Source: Actinoallomurus iriomotensis | GTDB taxonomy: Bacteria; Actinomycetota; Actinomycetes; Streptosporangiales; Streptosporangiaceae | Direction: 5' to 3' | Length of the DNA: 64,000 bases | Assembly: GCF_030269445.1 (NCBI RefSeq) | Contig: NZ_BSTJ01000001.1 | Location: forward strand, 1,017,898 to 1,081,897 | Shown: positions 51,953 through 60,694 of the stretch, one piece after another | Position numbering within the stretch: position 1 is the first letter of the stretch | How the letters are laid out: the number at the start of each line of letters is the position of its first letter | Translations under genes and position numbers: made by a program | Notes under the pieces: generated by a model | Told to the model about the DNA's origin: nothing | The model's input: only the letters and a program-made list of their open reading frames with translations | Database searches by the model: none

Positions 51953-53509
51953 ATGTCGGATGTGGCTGGGGCACGTGCCCCCTCGGCCGGGCGTCGCGAG
52001 TGGATCGGGCTTGCCGTACTGGTGCTGCCGACGCTGCTGGTGGCAATGGACATGACCTCGTTGTTCCTCGCGCTCCCGCGGCTGAGCGCCGATCTGGGCG
52101 CGAACGGCACCGAGCAGCTGTGGATCAGCGACGCCTACGGCTTCATGGTGGCCGGCTTCGTGATCACGATGGGGACGCTCGGGGACCGGATCGGCCGCCG
52201 TCGCCTCCTCCTGCTCGGCGGTGCGGCGTTCGCGGTCCTGTCGGTCGCCGCCGCGTACGCCCCCACCCCGGAGATGATGATCGTTGCCAGGGGGCTGCTG
52301 GGCGTGGCGGGGGCGACGCTGATGCCCTCGACCCTGGCCCTGATCAGCAACATGTTCCGCCGGGACGGGCAGCGCGCGAAGGCCATCTCGGTCTGGGCCA
52401 CCTGCCAGTTCGCCGGCGGTGCGCTCGGCCCGGTCCTGGCCGGGGTGCTGCTGCAGCACTTCTGGTGGGGGTCGGTGTTCCTGATCGCCGTGCCCGCGAT
52501 GGTGGTCCTGCTGCTCGCCGGTCCGGTCCTGCTGCCCGAGTACCGCAATCCGGCGCCCGGCCAGACGGACCCGGTCAGCGTCGCGTTGTCCCTGGGCGCG
52601 GTGCTCGCGGTGGTGTACGGCCTCAAGCAGCTGGCCGTGGAGGGAGCACACGACCTGGCGGTGCCGCTCGCCGCGATCGTCGTCGGAACGGCGGTCGGCG
52701 TGGTCTTCGTCCGCCGTCAGCTCACACTCGACACCCCGCTGCTGGACCTGCGGCTGTTCGGGAACCGGTCGTTCACCGCGGTCCTGGTCGCGCTCGTGCT
52801 GGCGGGAGTCGCGATGGCGGGGACGGGCCTGCTGGTCACCCAGTACCTGCAGAGCGTCCTGGGGCATTCGCCCGCCGGATCGGCCCTGCTGTTCGCGCCG
52901 ATGGGCCTGGGCGTCGCGGTGGGTACGATGACCGCGCCCGCGCTCGCCTCGCGGATGCGGCCGACCACCGCCATCGCCGCCGGGCTGGCGGTGTCAGTGC
53001 TGGGCTGCCTGCTGCTGACACAGGTCTCCAGCACCGGCGGGCTTCCACTGGTGATCGTGGGCATCACGGTCCTGGCTCTGGGCACCGGCCCGCTCTTCGC
53101 GCTCGGCACCGGCATGGTGGTCGGTTCCGTTCCGCCCGAACGAGCCGGATCGGCGGCATCGATGTCGGAGACCAGCAACTACTTCGGCTCATCGCTCGGG
53201 CTGGCGCTGCTCGGCGTCACCGCGGCGAGCGTCTACCGGCACCACATGGCGCACGCCGGCGTGCCCGCCGCGCGCGAAACACTCGCCGGTGCCGTCACCG
53301 CCGCCCGGAACCTGCCGTCCGGCCAGGCGGCCGAACTGCTCCACACCGCCAAGGACGCCTTCACCTCCGGCCTGAACCTCACCGGCGCGATCGCCGCCGC
53401 GCTCTTCGCCGCGCTCGCGGTGCTCACCGCGACGACCCGCCGGGAGAGCGCACAGGTCGCCGTCGAACTCCCCGAAACCCAGGTCGAACTCGAAGGAGCA
53501 TCGTCATGA
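51953..53509 (+). CDS. MFS drug exporter (DHA2, 14-helix type)
   Basis: This 518-aa protein has 14 hydrophobic segments, motif C-like DAYGFMVAGFVITMGTLGDRIGRRRLLLLGG, and the family start VLVLPTLLVAMDMTSLFLALPRL. It belongs to the EmrB/QacA DHA2 group. The ATG has AAGGAG 6 nt upstream. Its stop overlaps the next start (ATGA). Confidence 0.92.
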   Translation: MSDVAGARAPSAGRREWIGLAVLVLPTLLVAMDMTSLFLALPRLSADLGANGTEQLWISDAYGFMVAGFVITMGTLGDRIGRRRLLLLGGAAFAVLSVAAAYAPTPEMMIVARGLLGVAGATLMPSTLALISNMFRRDGQRAKAISVWATCQFAGGALGPVLAGVLLQHFWWGSVFLIAVPAMVVLLLAGPVLLPEYRNPAPGQTDPVSVALSLGAVLAVVYGLKQLAVEGAHDLAVPLAAIVVGTAVGVVFVRRQLTLDTPLLDLRLFGNRSFTAVLVALVLAGVAMAGTGLLVTQYLQSVLGHSPAGSALLFAPMGLGVAVGTMTAPALASRMRPTTAIAAGLAVSVLGCLLLTQVSSTGGLPLVIVGITVLALGTGPLFALGTGMVVGSVPPERAGSAASMSETSNYFGSSLGLALLGVTAASVYRHHMAHAGVPAARETLAGAVTAARNLPSGQAAELLHTAKDAFTSGLNLTGAIAAALFAALAVLTATTRRESAQVAVELPETQVELEGASS

Positions 53510-53868
53510 AGTACATGCTGCTGATCCACAACCGACCTGGATACGTCGAAGAGCTGCCCGAAGCCGACCGCGCCGAGCTGATCGATCAGGTCGACACCGT
53601 CATGAAGGAGCTGTCGGCCTCCGGAGAGTTGATCCGCGGCGAGGCCCTGGCCTACCCGTCCCAGACCCGGACGGTCAGGGTCCGCGACGGCCTCCCCGCC
53701 GTCACCAACGGACCGTTCATCGCCACGGCCGAACAGTTCGCCGGCTACCTCCTCGTCGACTGCGACAGCCAGGAACGCGCCATCGAGATCGCCACCCGCT
53801 GGCCGGACGCCCGCCACTACGCCATGGAGGTCCGCCCCGTCACCCACCAATCCGGCCCACAGGTATGA
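53506..53868 (+). CDS. YCII-related (DGPF) family protein
   Basis: This 120-aa ferredoxin-like-fold protein is MKYMLLIHNRPGYVEELPEADR.. with DGLPAVTNGPF and EQFAGYLLVDCDSQERAIEIATRWP. It is translationally coupled to the exporter. Function is unknown; related proteins are small-molecule binding or hydrolase-like partners. Confidence 0.87.
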   Translation: MKYMLLIHNRPGYVEELPEADRAELIDQVDTVMKELSASGELIRGEALAYPSQTRTVRVRDGLPAVTNGPFIATAEQFAGYLLVDCDSQERAIEIATRWPDARHYAMEVRPVTHQSGPQV

Positions 53869-53878
53869 CGACCCGCAG

Positions 53879-53909
53879 CCGAGGATCCGCTGACACGGCG
53901 GATCCTCGG
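53879..53909. terminator. Bidirectional hairpin terminator
   Basis: Arms CCGAGGATCCGC and GCGGATCCTCGG, perfect over 12 bp with a 7-nt loop, lie between the convergent YCII-type gene and gltX. Confidence 0.8.
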
Positions 53910-53930
53910 CGCGTCTCTCTCGGAGGGACG

Positions 53931-55334
53931 TCAGGCCAGGGCGGTGGCGGCCTTCCGGAGACGGGCGAGGGTGCGGTCTCTGCCGAGGACCTGCAGGGAC
54001 TCGAACAAGGGCAGGCCGACCGTGCGGCCGGTGACCGCCACGCGGATGGGGGCCTGGGTCTTGCCGAGTTTCAGGCCGTGTGCGACGCCGATGGCCTCCG
54101 TGCGGGACTTGAGCTCTTCGGCCGTCCAGGGGGCGTCGGTGTAGGACTCGATGGCGGCGGCGAGGATCGCGGCGGCGGGCTCCTTCATCGCCTTGTTCCA
54201 TGAGGCCTCGTCGATCTCCGGCTCGTCCAGGAACGCGAAGTCCACGATGGCGGTGATCTCGGACATGACCGCGACGCGGGTCTGGGCGAGCGGGGCCAGG
54301 GCGGCGAAGACGTCCTCGTCGTACTGCTCCGCGGTCCACGGGGCCTGCGGGGCGACCAGCCACGGACGGCAGCGGGCGATGAAGTCCGCGAGCGGCAGGG
54401 CGCGGATGTATTCGCCGTTGAACGCGCGGAGCTTCTTGACGTCGAAGAACGCCGGTGACGGGTTGACCTCCTCGAGCCGGAACTCCTCCTCGATCACGCT
54501 CCACGGCACGATCTCGCGGTCGCCCGACGGGGCCCAGCCCAGCAGCATCAGGTAGTTGCGCATCGCCTCGGCGAGGTAGCCCTCGGCCTGGTAGTCCTCC
54601 AGCGCGACCTTGTCGCGGCGCTTGGAGAGCTTCTGCCGCTTCTCGTTGACGACCACGGGCACGTGCGCCCAGATCGGCGGCTGCGCGCCCAGCGCCTCCC
54701 ACAGCAGCTGCTGCTTGGGGGTGTTGGAGAGGTGCTCCTCCGCGCGGATCACGTGGGTGATGCCCTGGGTCATGTCGTCCACGACGTTCGCCAGCATGAA
54801 CAGCACCGAACCGTCGCCGCGGGCGATGACGAAGTCCTCGATCGTGGCGTTCTCGAACGCCGGCTTGCCGCGGATCAGGTCGATGACGACCGTCGTGCCC
54901 TCGTCGGGGGTGCGGAAGCGCAGCGCCCGGCCCGGCGCGGCCTCCAGGCCCCGGTCGCGGCAGTGTCCGTCGTAGCCCTTGTAGGAGTCGCCGGTGCGGG
55001 CGATCACGTCGTCGCGGGTGCAGTCGCAGAAGTACGCCCGGCCGGCGACGCGGAGGCGCTCCACGGCCTTGCGGTGCTCTTCGGCGTTGGCCGACTGGAA
55101 GAACGGGCCCTCGTACTGGTTTTCGTCGATGCCGAGCCACCCGAGCGCCCGGATGATGCCCTCGGTCCACTCGGGCCGGTTGCGGGAGGCGTCGGTGTCC
55201 TCGATGCGCAGCACGAGAGTGCCGCCGTGCTGGCGGGCGTAGAGCCAGTTGTGCAGCGCCGATCGCGCGCCGCCGACGTGGAACATGCCGGTCGGCGACG
55301 GCGCGAAGCGCACGCGGGGCTTGTCGTTAGTCAC
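53931..55334 (-). CDS. gltX: Glutamyl-tRNA synthetase
   Basis: This 467-aa class I aminoacyl-tRNA synthetase has the HIGH-type motif in [36 protein letters not shown], and the KMSKS-type motif KLSKRRD. It charges tRNA-Glu and in actinomycetes usually also mischarges tRNA-Gln for the GatCAB route. It overlaps the FAH-family gene by 8 bp (GTG start at 55334). The C-terminal anticodon-binding domain is complete. Confidence 0.96.
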   Translation of the reverse strand: MTNDKPRVRFAPSPTGMFHVGGARSALHNWLYARQHGGTLVLRIEDTDASRNRPEWTEGIIRALGWLGIDENQYEGPFFQSANAEEHRKAVERLRVAGRAYFCDCTRDDVIARTGDSYKGYDGHCRDRGLEAAPGRALRFRTPDEGTTVVIDLIRGKPAFENATIEDFVIARGDGSVLFMLANVVDDMTQGITHVIRAEEHLSNTPKQQLLWEALGAQPPIWAHVPVVVNEKRQKLSKRRDKVALEDYQAEGYLAEAMRNYLMLLGWAPSGDREIVPWSVIEEEFRLEEVNPSPAFFDVKKLRAFNGEYIRALPLADFIARCRPWLVAPQAPWTAEQYDEDVFAALAPLAQTRVAVMSEITAIVDFAFLDEPEIDEASWNKAMKEPAAAILAAAIESYTDAPWTAEELKSRTEAIGVAHGLKLGKTQAPIRVAVTGRTVGLPLFESLQVLGRDRTLARLRKAATALA

Positions 55335-56091
55335 GTGAGATCACCCGGTTGGTGAGCGTGCCGATGTTCTCGATGGTGACGGAGACCTCGTCGTCGACCT
55401 CCAGCGGGCCGACGCCCTCGGGCGTGCCGGTGAGGATGACGTCTCCGGGAAGCAGGGTCATCACCCGGGTGATGTACTCGATCAGCTCGGGGATGCGGTG
55501 CAGCAGCTTGTCCGTACGGGAGTCCTGACGGGTCTCACCGTTGACGGTCGTGGTGATGGCGAGGTCGGACGGGTCGAGCTCGGTCTCGATCCACGGACCG
55601 AGCGGGCAGAACGTGTCGAAGCCCTTCGCCCGGGTCCACTGGCCGTCCTTCTTCTGCAGGTCGCGCGCTGTCACGTCGTTGGCGCAGGTGTAGCCGAGGA
55701 TGACCTCGGCCGCCCGCTTGGCCGGCACGTCACGGCACAGCCGCCCGATGACCACGGCGAGCTCGCCCTCGTAGTCGACGCGCTCGGACAGCGACGGGTA
55801 GACGATCGCCTCCCGCTGCCCGATCACCGACGTGGACGGCTTCATGAAGATCAACGGCTCCGCCGGCGCCTCGTTGCCCATCTCCTTGGCGTGCTCGGCG
55901 TAGTTACGGCCGACCGCGATCACCTTGTTCGGAAGGATCGGCGCCGTCAGCCGTACGTCGGCCAGCGGCTGGCGCTCCCCCGTGAACTGGATCTCGCCGA
56001 AGGGGTGGGCGGCCACGGTGGCGATGGTGTCGTCGTCCTCGACCACCCCGAAGGACAGGTCGCCGTCTTTGGTGAACCTCGCGATACGCAC
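55327..56091 (-). CDS. Fumarylacetoacetate hydrolase family protein
   Basis: This 254-aa protein has the FAH fold motifs [78 protein letters not shown] and [15 protein letters not shown]. The metal-binding Glu and Asp residues are in place. Members hydrolyse acylpyruvates or decarboxylate oxaloacetate-like acids. The GTG at 56091 is the family start (VRIARFT). It is cotranscribed with gltX. Confidence 0.92.
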   Translation of the reverse strand: MRIARFTKDGDLSFGVVEDDDTIATVAAHPFGEIQFTGERQPLADVRLTAPILPNKVIAVGRNYAEHAKEMGNEAPAEPLIFMKPSTSVIGQREAIVYPSLSERVDYEGELAVVIGRLCRDVPAKRAAEVILGYTCANDVTARDLQKKDGQWTRAKGFDTFCPLGPWIETELDPSDLAITTTVNGETRQDSRTDKLLHRIPELIEYITRVMTLLPGDVILTGTPEGVGPLEVDDEVSVTIENIGTLTNRVISRD

Positions 56092-56158
56092 GAGACTGAG
56101 GCTATCGAGCCCGGGAGGGTGACGTCGCAACCAGTGGGCGGGTTGTGGACGACCTCGG

Positions 56159-57508
56159 TCACCGTACGAAGGTGCAGGGCGCGCCGTTGAAGCGGCAGTT
56201 CGTCGGCATACCCGGACGACCCGCGCCGCCGAACCGCACCTCGAAGTCGTCGCCGGGGGCGATCGGCTCGGCGGTCGGGGCGCTGGCGATCGCGACGTTC
56301 TGCCCCGTCTGCCGCAGGACGACCTCCCAAGCGTTGTGCACGTCGGCGCCGGGATAGGTGAACGTCAGCGTCCACGAACGCCAAGGCGTCGCGCCGCGGT
56401 TGGCGAGCGTGACGGTGCCCTCGAAGTACCCGGTGTCCCGTTCGACGGTGCGGTAGCGGAACCGGGGCCCGGCCGCGGCGCTGCCCGTCCGCGAACAGGC
56501 TTCACCCGCGCACCCGGCCTGGGGTCGAGAGGCGCCGCCGAGCCGCCCGAACGCGAACGCGATGCCCCCGGCGACCACGACCGCGACGCCGGCCGCGACG
56601 ATCGCCATGGTCATCCGGCGCCGTCCCTCGCCGGGAGCGCGTCCCCCGACGGGGCCACCGGGTGGGCCGACGTGAGGCCCGCTCGGCGTACCGTCCATGG
56701 GCATTCCGGACGTACGGCCGCCGGGAGGACCCGCGGCCGGTCGGATCGGCGCGCCTCCGGACGCGGGACCGTTGCCCTGCCCGGCTGGACCGGGAGTAGG
56801 CCACCCACCGGTGCCGGACGGCGGATGCCCGCCGGGCGGCAGGGGTTCGGCAGGCGGCTCGCCGCGCGATTCGGCGGTTCGCGCGGCCCGCCCGCGGTAT
56901 CGGGGCGCCGACTGATCGTGCCGCGTCGCCGGAGCCGTGAACGGCGCCACGACCGCGTCCCAGGGCCCGGACCTGCTGCCCGTCTCCTCGGGAACGTCGT
57001 TCGCCGCCTCGGACCGGCTGCCCGGCGCCTCGGGGACGTCGTTCACGGCCTCAGGCCGGTCACTCGCGGCCTTGGGCAGGTCGTGGCCGGGCGCGGGCAG
57101 TTCGCGGGTGAGCATCGGAAGGTCGGCAGGTACCGCGGCCGTGTCGGACGGCCTGGGTACCTCCCGGGTACGCGCCTCGCCCTCGGTCTGCGCCGATCCG
57201 TCGCCTGGTGGTACGCCGCCCGACCGTACGGGGGCGCCCGGCCGTACCGCTTCGCCGACCGGTGTCTCACGCGTCGGCGCGGCGCTCCCCGGTCGGCCGC
57301 CCGGCGTCAGCGGAACCTCACGAGTCACCGCCGCCCCGGAGGGGCCGCCGGCGATCATTCCCGTACTCAGATCGGTCACCGTGACGACGTCCGTCGGCAC
57401 CGGACCGCCCGGCTTCGCCGGGACGTCGCGCCTGTTCTCGGGTTCGCCGGGGGATTCTTCGTCCGGTGAGACCCAGGGGGCTTCCGGGTCGCCCGGAGTG
57501 TTCGTCAC
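56159..57508 (-). CDS. Membrane-anchored CBM2-like protein with long Pro/Gly-rich N terminus
   Basis: This 449-aa protein has a disordered, Pro/Gly/Glu-rich cytosolic N-terminal part (about 1-295) with recurring TREVP-type segments. One transmembrane helix (about 302-325, MAIVAAGVAVVVAGGIAFAFG) follows. The extracellular C-terminal domain (about 350-449) has the cellulose-binding CBM2 look (YFEGTVTLANRGATPWRSWTLTFTYPGADVHNAWEV, ending NCRFNGAPC) and two cysteine-rich points (AGCAGEAC). CBM2-type domains are normally on secreted enzymes, so membrane display here is unusual. The GTG start is 416 nt before a small unrelated gene. Confidence 0.78.
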   Translation of the reverse strand: MTNTPGDPEAPWVSPDEESPGEPENRRDVPAKPGGPVPTDVVTVTDLSTGMIAGGPSGAAVTREVPLTPGGRPGSAAPTRETPVGEAVRPGAPVRSGGVPPGDGSAQTEGEARTREVPRPSDTAAVPADLPMLTRELPAPGHDLPKAASDRPEAVNDVPEAPGSRSEAANDVPEETGSRSGPWDAVVAPFTAPATRHDQSAPRYRGRAARTAESRGEPPAEPLPPGGHPPSGTGGWPTPGPAGQGNGPASGGAPIRPAAGPPGGRTSGMPMDGTPSGPHVGPPGGPVGGRAPGEGRRRMTMAIVAAGVAVVVAGGIAFAFGRLGGASRPQAGCAGEACSRTGSAAAGPRFRYRTVERDTGYFEGTVTLANRGATPWRSWTLTFTYPGADVHNAWEVVLRQTGQNVAIASAPTAEPIAPGDDFEVRFGGAGRPGMPTNCRFNGAPCTFVR

Positions 57509-57593
57509 CGTGTCACCGTCTTCCAGTCTCTACCGATATCTCGGACTTCGACGGCGATGCGACCCGGATGGTTTCACCCGGCGACCCGACGGT

Positions 57594-57872
57594 TCACGCT
57601 CCGCAGGCCTCGACGGGAACGTCGAGGGCCCGGCAGGCGGCCACGTGCTGCTGGCGCTCCAGCAGGGCCATGACGGACTCCATCGTCTCCTGGTCGCCGG
57701 AGCGCGTCGTCAGCCGGCGGCTGGCCTCGGCGATCAATAGGAGCTCGATGTCGCGGTCGTACCGCAACCAGTGCTGAGAAGTCTGCAACGCCGACACATC
57801 CCCCGAATCAACAAGAACCAAGTACGCGCGGCGCCCCCAGCGCCGCAGGAGGAAGAGTCTGCCGTCAGACAT
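57594..57872 (-). CDS. Small hypothetical protein
   Basis: This 92-aa protein starts MSDGRLFLLRRWGRRAYLVLVDSGDVSALQTSQHW and has a helical C-terminal half (ELLLIAEASRRLTTRSGDQE). No family is recognised. A GTG 6 nt upstream is an alternative start. It lies upstream of, and on the same strand as, the CBM2-like gene. Confidence 0.6.
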   Translation of the reverse strand: MSDGRLFLLRRWGRRAYLVLVDSGDVSALQTSQHWLRYDRDIELLLIAEASRRLTTRSGDQETMESVMALLERQQHVAACRALDVPVEACGA

Positions 57873-58073
57873 TTCCACCCCGCCACTTATTTAGCATCCT
57901 TCACCAAGAAAACTCGCATCCGAACGGACCTGCACGTGCAGACGCACGTGTTGCAACCACAGAACCCCCCGACGCCTCCCAAATTGGACATTTTCTCTTC
58001 GTTGCGCTCTTCATAACCACCGCACAAGACACCCCTCATCCGCAGCGGAGACGGCGCGCGCGACAATGCCCTC

Positions 58074-58436
58074 ATGAGCGTCGTGAAGATCAACGTCCTG
58101 ACCGTCCCGGAGCCCATGCGCGACGAGCTGGAGCGCCGGTTCGCCGGGCGGGCCGGTCTCGTGGAGAACGCCGAAGGCTTCGAGGAGTTCGCGCTGCTCC
58201 GGCCCGCCGGTGGCAACGACCGCTACCTCGTCTACACGCGCTGGCGCAGCGAGGAGGACTTCCAGCGCTGGACGGAGAGCCAGTCGTTCCAGAAGGGCCA
58301 CGAGCAGGCACGGGCCGACGCCGAACACGACGCCGCCGAAGGCCACGGGCACGGCCATGGCCACGGCGGCCCCGCGGCGACCGGCTCCGAACTGTGGTCC
58401 TTCGAGGTCGTCGAACGCGCCACGCCCAAGGCCTGA
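58074..58436 (+). CDS. ABM-fold monooxygenase, heme-oxygenase-like, with His-rich loop
   Basis: This 120-aa ferredoxin-like ABM-family protein is VKINVLTVPEPMRDELERRFAGRAG.. with FEEFALLRPAGGNDRYLVYTRW and EEDFQRWTESQSFQKGH. The last stretch (W..S..F...H) matches the heme-degrading IsdG/MhuD pattern. Between that and the last strand is an inserted loop EGHGHGHGHGG, a likely metal or heme ligand. There is no ribosome site before the ATG; it may be leaderless. Confidence 0.8.
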   Translation: MSVVKINVLTVPEPMRDELERRFAGRAGLVENAEGFEEFALLRPAGGNDRYLVYTRWRSEEDFQRWTESQSFQKGHEQARADAEHDAAEGHGHGHGHGGPAATGSELWSFEVVERATPKA

Positions 58437-58443
58437 TCACCGC

Positions 58444-58653
58444 TCAGGCCGGACCCGCGTCCGCCGAGCCGCCTCCACCACCGAACGTCGCCGCCGCCTG
58501 CCGGCCCTCCGCCCGGTCATCCGCGCCGTAGGGCCGCGGTTCCGCCTCGTACGCGCTGAACGCGGCCGTGTGACCAGCGGTCCACGTGGACCGGCTCATC
58601 GCCTCCGGCAGGCGGGGCGCCTGCCGGTCGTGCCCGGCGAACGCGGCACGCAC
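58444..58653 (-). CDS. Small hypothetical protein or remnant
   Basis: A 69-aa minus-strand frame starts at a GTG with AGGAG 7 nt upstream: VRAAFAGHDRQAPRLPEAMSR, then WTAGHTAAFSAYEAEPRPYG and a Gly-rich end (GGGGGSADAG). It reads like the C-terminal tail of a larger protein, but I find no upstream exon in frame. It may be a remnant. Confidence 0.4.
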   Translation of the reverse strand: MRAAFAGHDRQAPRLPEAMSRSTWTAGHTAAFSAYEAEPRPYGADDRAEGRQAAATFGGGGGSADAGPA

Positions 58654-58747
58654 CGCCTGCTCCTGCTCGTTGCCGACCGCGTCGGTCCGGGGCCGGTGAG
58701 GCGGTGGCGAAGGAGAGGCTGACCGCCGCGCCGGGCGCGGACAGCGC

Positions 58748-60319
58748 TTAGGCCGGTGTGTGGCCGGCGCGCAGGAGGCAGTACGTCACCGACTCCTCCA
58801 GGGCGTCCCAGGACGCGGCGATGACGTCGTCCTGTACACCGACCGTGCCCCACTCCCCGGTCGAGTCGCTCGACTCGATCAGCACCCGGGTGCGCGCCTC
58901 CGTGCCGTGGGTCCCTTCGAGGATGCGGACCTTGTAGTCGACGAGTTCGAGCGCGGAGAGCTCGGGGTAGATGCGTTCGAGCGCCAGCCGCAACGCGCGG
59001 TCGAGGGCGTTGACCGGGCCGTTGCCCTCGCCGGTGGCGACGATCCGCTCGCCCTTGGCGTTGAGCTTGACCGTGGCCTCGCTCATGAGCGTCCCGTCGG
59101 TGCGGCGCTCGACGATGGTCCGCCACGACTCGACGGTGAAGAACCGGGTCCGCGCGCCCTCGACCTCCTCGCGCAGCAGGAGTTCGAACGAGGCGTCCGC
59201 GGCCTCGAAGGTGTACCCGGAGGCCTCCAGCTCCTTGACCCGGCCGACGACCTGCTTGGCCTTCTCGCCGGACAGCTCGTACCCGAGCTCGCGGCCCTTG
59301 AGCTCCACCGACGCCCGGCCGGCCATGCTGGAGATCAGCATCCGCATGTCGTTGCCGACGAGTTCGGGGTCGATGTGCTGGTAGAGCATCGGGTCGACCT
59401 TGACCGCCGAGGCGTGCAGGCCCGCCTTGTGCGCGAACGCCGAGGTCCCGACGTACGGCTGCTGCGACGAGGGCGCGACGTTCGTCACCTCCGACACCGC
59501 GTGGGCCACACGCGTCATCTCGCCGAGCCGGACGCCGAGGTCGTACCCCCGCTTGAGCTGGAGGTTGCCGACCACGGTGAACAGGTTGGCGTTCCCGCTG
59601 CGCTCGCCGTACCCGTTGGCGCATCCCTGCACATGCGTCACTCCCGCGCTCACGGCCGCCAGCGTGTTGGCCACCGCGCAGCCGCTGTCGTCGTGGCAGT
59701 GGACGCCGAGGCGCGCGCCGGCCTCGGCGACGGCGGCGACCACGTCGGCCAGCTCGTCCGGGAGCATCCCTCCGTTGGTGTCGCACAGCGCGACGACGTC
59801 CGCGCCGGCCTCGGCCGCGGTCCGTACGACCTCCAGGGCGTACGCCGGGTTGGACCGGTAGCCGTCGAAGAAGTGCTCGGCGTCGAGAAAGACCCTCTGG
59901 CCCTCCGTACGCAGGTGGGAGACCGTGTCGCGGATCATCGCGAGGTTCTCCTCCAGAGTCGTACGGAGGGCCAGCTCGACGTGCCGGTCGTGACTCTTGG
60001 CGACAAGGGTCACGACCGGCGCGCCGGACTCGCGCAGCGCGGCCACGAGTGGGTCGTCCGCGGCCTTCGCGCCGGCCCGGCGGGTCGCGCCGAACGCGGC
60101 GAGCTGCGCGTGCTTGAGATCGAGTTCGGTCCGGGCGTGCCGGAAGAACTCGGTGTCCTTGGGGTTCGCGCCCGGCCAGCCGCCCTCGATGAAACCGACC
60201 CCCAGATCGTCGAGGTGACGAGCGATGGCGATCTTGTCGGCCACAGAGAGGTTGAGGCCCTCCTGCTGGGCCCCGTCACGAAGCGTCGTGTCGTAGACGT
60301 GGAAGCCGTCGTCATGCAT
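58748..60319 (-). CDS. cimA: (R)-citramalate synthase
   Basis: This 523-aa enzyme condenses pyruvate and acetyl-CoA to citramalate, the pyruvate route to 2-oxobutyrate and isoleucine. It has the DRE-TIM barrel: YDTTLRDGAQQEGLNLSV at the N terminus, GFIEGGWPGANPKD, CDTNGG, and HCHDDSGCAVANTLAAVSAG with the metal-binding His residues. A regulatory C-terminal domain follows from about residue 400. The sequence HAGLHASAVKVDPMLYQHIDPELVGNDMRM-type core separates it from LeuA. The ATG at 60319 follows a leader with an attenuator-like structure (listed separately). A weak GC hairpin follows the stop. Confidence 0.95.
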   Translation of the reverse strand: MHDDGFHVYDTTLRDGAQQEGLNLSVADKIAIARHLDDLGVGFIEGGWPGANPKDTEFFRHARTELDLKHAQLAAFGATRRAGAKAADDPLVAALRESGAPVVTLVAKSHDRHVELALRTTLEENLAMIRDTVSHLRTEGQRVFLDAEHFFDGYRSNPAYALEVVRTAAEAGADVVALCDTNGGMLPDELADVVAAVAEAGARLGVHCHDDSGCAVANTLAAVSAGVTHVQGCANGYGERSGNANLFTVVGNLQLKRGYDLGVRLGEMTRVAHAVSEVTNVAPSSQQPYVGTSAFAHKAGLHASAVKVDPMLYQHIDPELVGNDMRMLISSMAGRASVELKGRELGYELSGEKAKQVVGRVKELEASGYTFEAADASFELLLREEVEGARTRFFTVESWRTIVERRTDGTLMSEATVKLNAKGERIVATGEGNGPVNALDRALRLALERIYPELSALELVDYKVRILEGTHGTEARTRVLIESSDSTGEWGTVGVQDDVIAASWDALEESVTYCLLRAGHTPA

Positions 60320-60371
60320 GGGGTATGAGTCCTTTGGGATACGAGAGGCGCACTGCTCCGAAAAGCAAAAT

Positions 60372-60395
60372 GACCCCTCACGGACGTGAGAGGTC
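60372..60395 (-). terminator. Intrinsic terminator in the cimA leader (attenuator)
   Basis: On the minus strand an 11-bp stem GACCTCTCACG/CGTGAGGGGTC (one G-U) with a 2-nt loop is followed by ATTTTGCTTTT. It ends 52 nt before the cimA start and 24 nt after the leader-peptide stop, so it can only act on cimA transcription. The long U-rich tail is rare in this GC-rich genome. Confidence 0.75.
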
Positions 60396-60396
60396 T

Positions 60397-60431
60397 GCGC
60401 GCCGGCGATGTGGTGCTATCAGCCGACGCGC
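60397..60431 (-). promoter_or_regulatory. Leader stem competing region in the cimA attenuator
   Basis: GCGCGTCGGC, inside the last codons of the leader peptide, can pair with GCCGGCGCGC just before the terminator (10 bp, one G-U, 15-nt loop). A ribosome stalled on the preceding Leu/Ile codons would stop short of this stem, and one at the stop codon would cover it, the usual way such attenuators sense charged tRNA. Confidence 0.55.
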
Positions 60432-60460
60432 CCGCCGATAATGAGAAGGCCGCAGCGCAT
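60419..60460 (-). CDS. cimA leader peptide with Leu-Leu-Ile-Ile
   Basis: A 13-codon frame, ATG to TGA, reads MRCGLLIIGGRVG. It is followed 24 nt later by an intrinsic terminator and then cimA. Two Leu codons (CTT, CTC) directly followed by two Ile codons (ATT, ATC), all in a row, are very unlikely by chance in a 13-codon frame and match the products of the pathway cimA feeds. ATT and CTT are also rare codons in this genome. No strong ribosome site is visible. Confidence 0.7.
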   Translation of the reverse strand: MRCGLLIIGGRVG

Positions 60461-60694
60461 GATGCGATCGAGTCTGCCACATGTGTACGACAAGTGACAC
60501 CTCGCGTTCCACACTCTGAGACGAGATCAGATCCGGGCAGGCCGGGCGCGGCAGGCGACGCCGACGGCCGCATGCGGATCCAGCGAGGAATCGAAACCAC
60601 ACTCGAATCTCCGGGACAGAACGCCATCCCCGCCGCTACGTTCCGTCGTCGAACGGACACGAAGGATAGAGATGCGGGGGGAGATGATGGCAGC

